Made by a program: the position numbers and the translations under genes. From assembly GCA_026874595.1 (NCBI GenBank), contig CM049315.1, positions 36,782,164 through 36,846,163 on the forward strand: 64,000 bases of DNA, read 5' to 3'. Origin of the DNA: Sipunculus nudus (lineage: Eukaryota > Annelida > Sipuncula > Golfingiida > Sipunculidae). Every line of letters starts with the position of its first letter. Within the stretch, counting starts at the first letter, position 1. The notes under the pieces are model-generated. The model was not told where the DNA came from, made no database searches, and saw only the letters and a program-made list of their open reading frames with translations. Below, piece after piece: positions 63,846 through 64,000 of the stretch.

Positions 63846-64000
63846 TGTTACGTAGCGTGATGAACATAAATTTTGTCAAGGAGATAAAAAAAATTAGATT
63901 ATGTAACAATAGGCAGCGTGAAATGTCTAGGGGAATGAATAAAGAAGTCAGTGTTTTTTTATTAACAAATAACTATAATTTGTTCTTAAAACAACCCTAC
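63845..64000 (-). mobile_element. Partial copy of the LTR-like element, cut by the window end
   Basis: GTGATGAACA, GGCAGCGTGAAATGTCTAGG and GAATGAATAAAGAAGTCAGT match 10361-10511 in the same orientation. Confidence 0.75.

Overview
The window is eukaryotic. Its genes are split into exons with GT-AG introns in consistent phases. It also holds many (TA)n microsatellites, tRNA-derived SINE-like repeats, a Penelope-like element, a non-LTR reverse transcriptase relic, foldback/TIR elements and a pearl/Helentron-like element with a 148-bp internal array. That repeat mix and the EMI/EGF receptor-kinase architecture suggest a mollusc, probably a bivalve. The species is an inference.

Layout: 1-7.2 kb is intergenic, with microsatellites, a 43-bp minisatellite, a palindrome-rich TIR element and a decayed Penelope-like element (4.0-5.4 kb). 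Gene A occupies 7205-34506 on the minus strand. I resolve 21 exons with matching phases. They encode a signal peptide, an EMI-like cysteine module, two EGF-like modules, a long beta-rich ectodomain, a fibronectin-III domain, a transmembrane helix, a tyrosine-rich juxtamembrane segment and parts of a tyrosine kinase domain. The exon(s) for the hinge, the HRD catalytic loop and DFG are not in the 5.6-kb interval where they belong (8790-14396). That interval is filled with transposable elements, and the flanking exon phases (1, then 0) do not join. The visible N-lobe is also degenerate. Gene A is therefore a broken receptor kinase, a pseudokinase/decoy-type receptor, or a gene with an assembly deletion.

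From 34.5 to 45.5 kb the sequence is mostly intergenic, with microsatellites, SINE-like copies and a LINE 3' relic. At 45.56-47.1 kb (minus) lie remains of the 3' end of a second receptor-kinase gene (B). From 49.66 kb to the window end (plus) runs a pseudogene copy (C) of exons 1-6 of the same family, in order and with mostly preserved splice sites. It carries a stop in the signal peptide, stops and shifts in the EMI and EGF exons, and an internal deletion in exon 6. B and C are divergent, and C is inverted relative to A. The locus thus looks like a birth-and-death cluster of one receptor-kinase family, heavily invaded by repeats.

All exon calls come from reading splice sites and translations by eye. 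No similarity search or transcript data were available.
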